DNA of 64,000 nt from Methylobacterium dankookense (GTDB lineage: Bacteria > Pseudomonadota > Alphaproteobacteria > Rhizobiales > Beijerinckiaceae). Positions 63,194-64,000 of this stretch are shown in pieces (position 1 is the stretch's first letter; every line of letters starts with the position of its first letter). The stretch spans positions 1 through 64,000 of the forward strand of contig NZ_CABFVH010000012.1 of NCBI RefSeq assembly GCF_902141855.1. The letters run 5' to 3'. The notes beneath the pieces are model-generated. The model was not told where the DNA came from, did no database searches, and saw nothing but the letters and a program-made list of their open reading frames with translations. The position numbers and the translations under genes were made by a program.

Positions 63194-64000
63194 ATGACCG
63201 AACCGCTCCCCGCCGACGCCGTATCCGACCTGATGCCGGCGCTGCGCGACGTGATCCGCGAGGCGGCCGACCTGGCCCTGCCCTATTTCCGCGAGGGCGG
63301 CCACACCACGGCCCGGGTCTGGTCGAAGGCCGGCGGCTCGCCGGTGACCGAGGCCGACGTCACCGTCGACACCTTCCTGAAGATCCGCCTGAGCGAGCTG
63401 GTGCCGCAGGCCGCGTGGCTCTCCGAGGAGACGCAGGACGACCCCGCCCGGATCGGGCAGGACCTCGTCTGGATCGTCGACCCGATCGACGGGACGCGGG
63501 CCTTCCTCTCGGGCCATCCCGACTGGTCGATCGCCGTGGCGCTGCTGTCGCGGGGCGAGCCGCTGCTCGGCGTCGTCAACGCGCCGGCGCTTCAGGTCTC
63601 CTACGAGGCGGTGCGGGGGCAAGGCGCCACGCGCAACGGCGCGGCGATCGCAGTCTCGGCGCGGGAGGGCCTGAACGGCGCGCGCGTGACCGGGCCGAAG
63701 CCGATGTTCGACCGGCTGCAGCGCGGCGTCGACCGCGGCGGCGCGCCGGCCGATTTCCACCTGATCGAGCGGATTCCCTCGCTGGCGCTGCGCCTCGTGC
63801 GCGTGGCCGAGGGCGCGATCGATGTCGGGCTCGTCACCGCCAATGCCCGGGACTGGGATCTCGCGGGGGCCGACCTGATCCTGCGCGAGGCCGGCGGCTT
63901 CGTCTGCGACCTCGCCGGCCGCATGCCGGCCTACAACCAGCCGGATCCGGTGCACGGGGAGCTCGTCGCGGTGACGGGCCCCTTGCGCGATCCGGCGCTG
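63194..64000 (+). CDS. Inositol-monophosphatase-family phosphatase (CysQ-like), partial
   Basis: 269 codons are visible with no stop; the gene runs off the right edge but is nearly complete by family length. It starts MTEPLPADAVSDLMPALRDV. Metal-binding motifs of the Li-sensitive phosphatase family are present: SEET near residue 77, WIVDPIDGTRAFLSG near 95-109 and NARDWDLAGADLILREAGG near 217-235. Candidates are 3'(2'),5'-bisphosphate nucleotidase (CysQ, sulfur assimilation), histidinol phosphatase or inositol phosphatase; GTRAFLSGHPDWSIAVAL favours a CysQ-like enzyme. Confidence 0.88.
   Translation, partial: MTEPLPADAVSDLMPALRDVIREAADLALPYFREGGHTTARVWSKAGGSPVTEADVTVDTFLKIRLSELVPQAAWLSEETQDDPARIGQDLVWIVDPIDGTRAFLSGHPDWSIAVALLSRGEPLLGVVNAPALQVSYEAVRGQGATRNGAAIAVSAREGLNGARVTGPKPMFDRLQRGVDRGGAPADFHLIERIPSLALRLVRVAEGAIDVGLVTANARDWDLAGADLILREAGGFVCDLAGRMPAYNQPDPVHGELVAVTGPLRDPAL

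Noticed and set aside
62945..63955. A 336-residue minus-strand frame at the right edge
   Set aside because: It is the shadow of the open-ended inositol-phosphatase-family gene, which has DPIDGT and WDLAGAD motifs.

Overview
The window is a dense, GC-rich stretch of an alphaproteobacterial chromosome. It almost certainly comes from Methylobacterium or Methylorubrum: 40330-50784 carries the serine-cycle cluster of methylotrophy in the order known from M. extorquens (sga-hpr-mtdA-fch-mtkA-mtkB-ppc-mcl). Several start codons are GTG or TTG, many neighbouring genes overlap by 4 bases, and at least two families of intergenic palindromic repeats are scattered through the spacers. I saw no tRNA, rRNA, CRISPR array, insertion sequence or prophage.

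Left part (1-9726), all on the minus strand: a sulfur-type locus. Read in transcription order it has a split YeeE/YedE sulfur-transport protein, a DUF971 protein, an AprA-like flavoprotein with a small AprB-like 2[4Fe-4S] partner, a HEAT-repeat protein, a Crp/Fnr-type regulator, a sulfonate/nitrate-type ABC importer, a 7Fe ferredoxin and the first codons of a ferredoxin-NADP reductase. The substrate-binding protein has an unusual C-terminal extension that resembles NosL. No ATP sulfurylase is visible, so this is probably not classical sulfite oxidation. It is my best candidate for an undescribed system.

9941-15904: a pyruvate dehydrogenase operon (aceE with a TTG start, aceF, and an lpd with a fused lipoyl domain). 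It is followed by a multi-PAS hybrid histidine kinase, a solitary FAD oxidoreductase in AT-richer surroundings, and a large secreted protein that may be a glycoside hydrolase. A plus-strand set follows (23250-28312): TadE-like and TadG-like proteins, a PilZ-like protein and an MHYT-PAS-GGDEF-EAL protein.

28329-35531: a tightly packed minus-strand operon with a GntR regulator, an SsuABC-like importer, an MDR oxidoreductase, a hotdog thioesterase, a glyoxalase-like protein and an acyl-CoA synthetase. It looks like uptake and CoA-dependent breakdown of an unidentified acid. Next come an Lrp regulator, a cysteine-dioxygenase-like cupin, a SulP permease with a structured leader, a HbpS/GlcG-like protein and small proteins.

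40330-50784: the serine cycle. SgaA and HprA turn serine and glyoxylate into glycerate, Ppc makes oxaloacetate, MtkAB activate malate, and MclA splits malyl-CoA into glyoxylate and acetyl-CoA. MtdA and FchA handle the H4F-bound C1 units. Most spacers hold strong hairpins, and a perfect LysR-type box lies before mtkA, consistent with two transcription units.

51384-64000: mostly housekeeping genes: an LpxH-like phosphatase and a glycosyltransferase, rnhB, a PA0069-type radical SAM protein, moaB, a Nudix hydrolase, a TusA-family protein, a Gly/Tyr-rich secreted protein, gshA, rsmE, ubiA, a DUF6101-type protein, and an inositol-monophosphatase-family gene that runs off the right edge.
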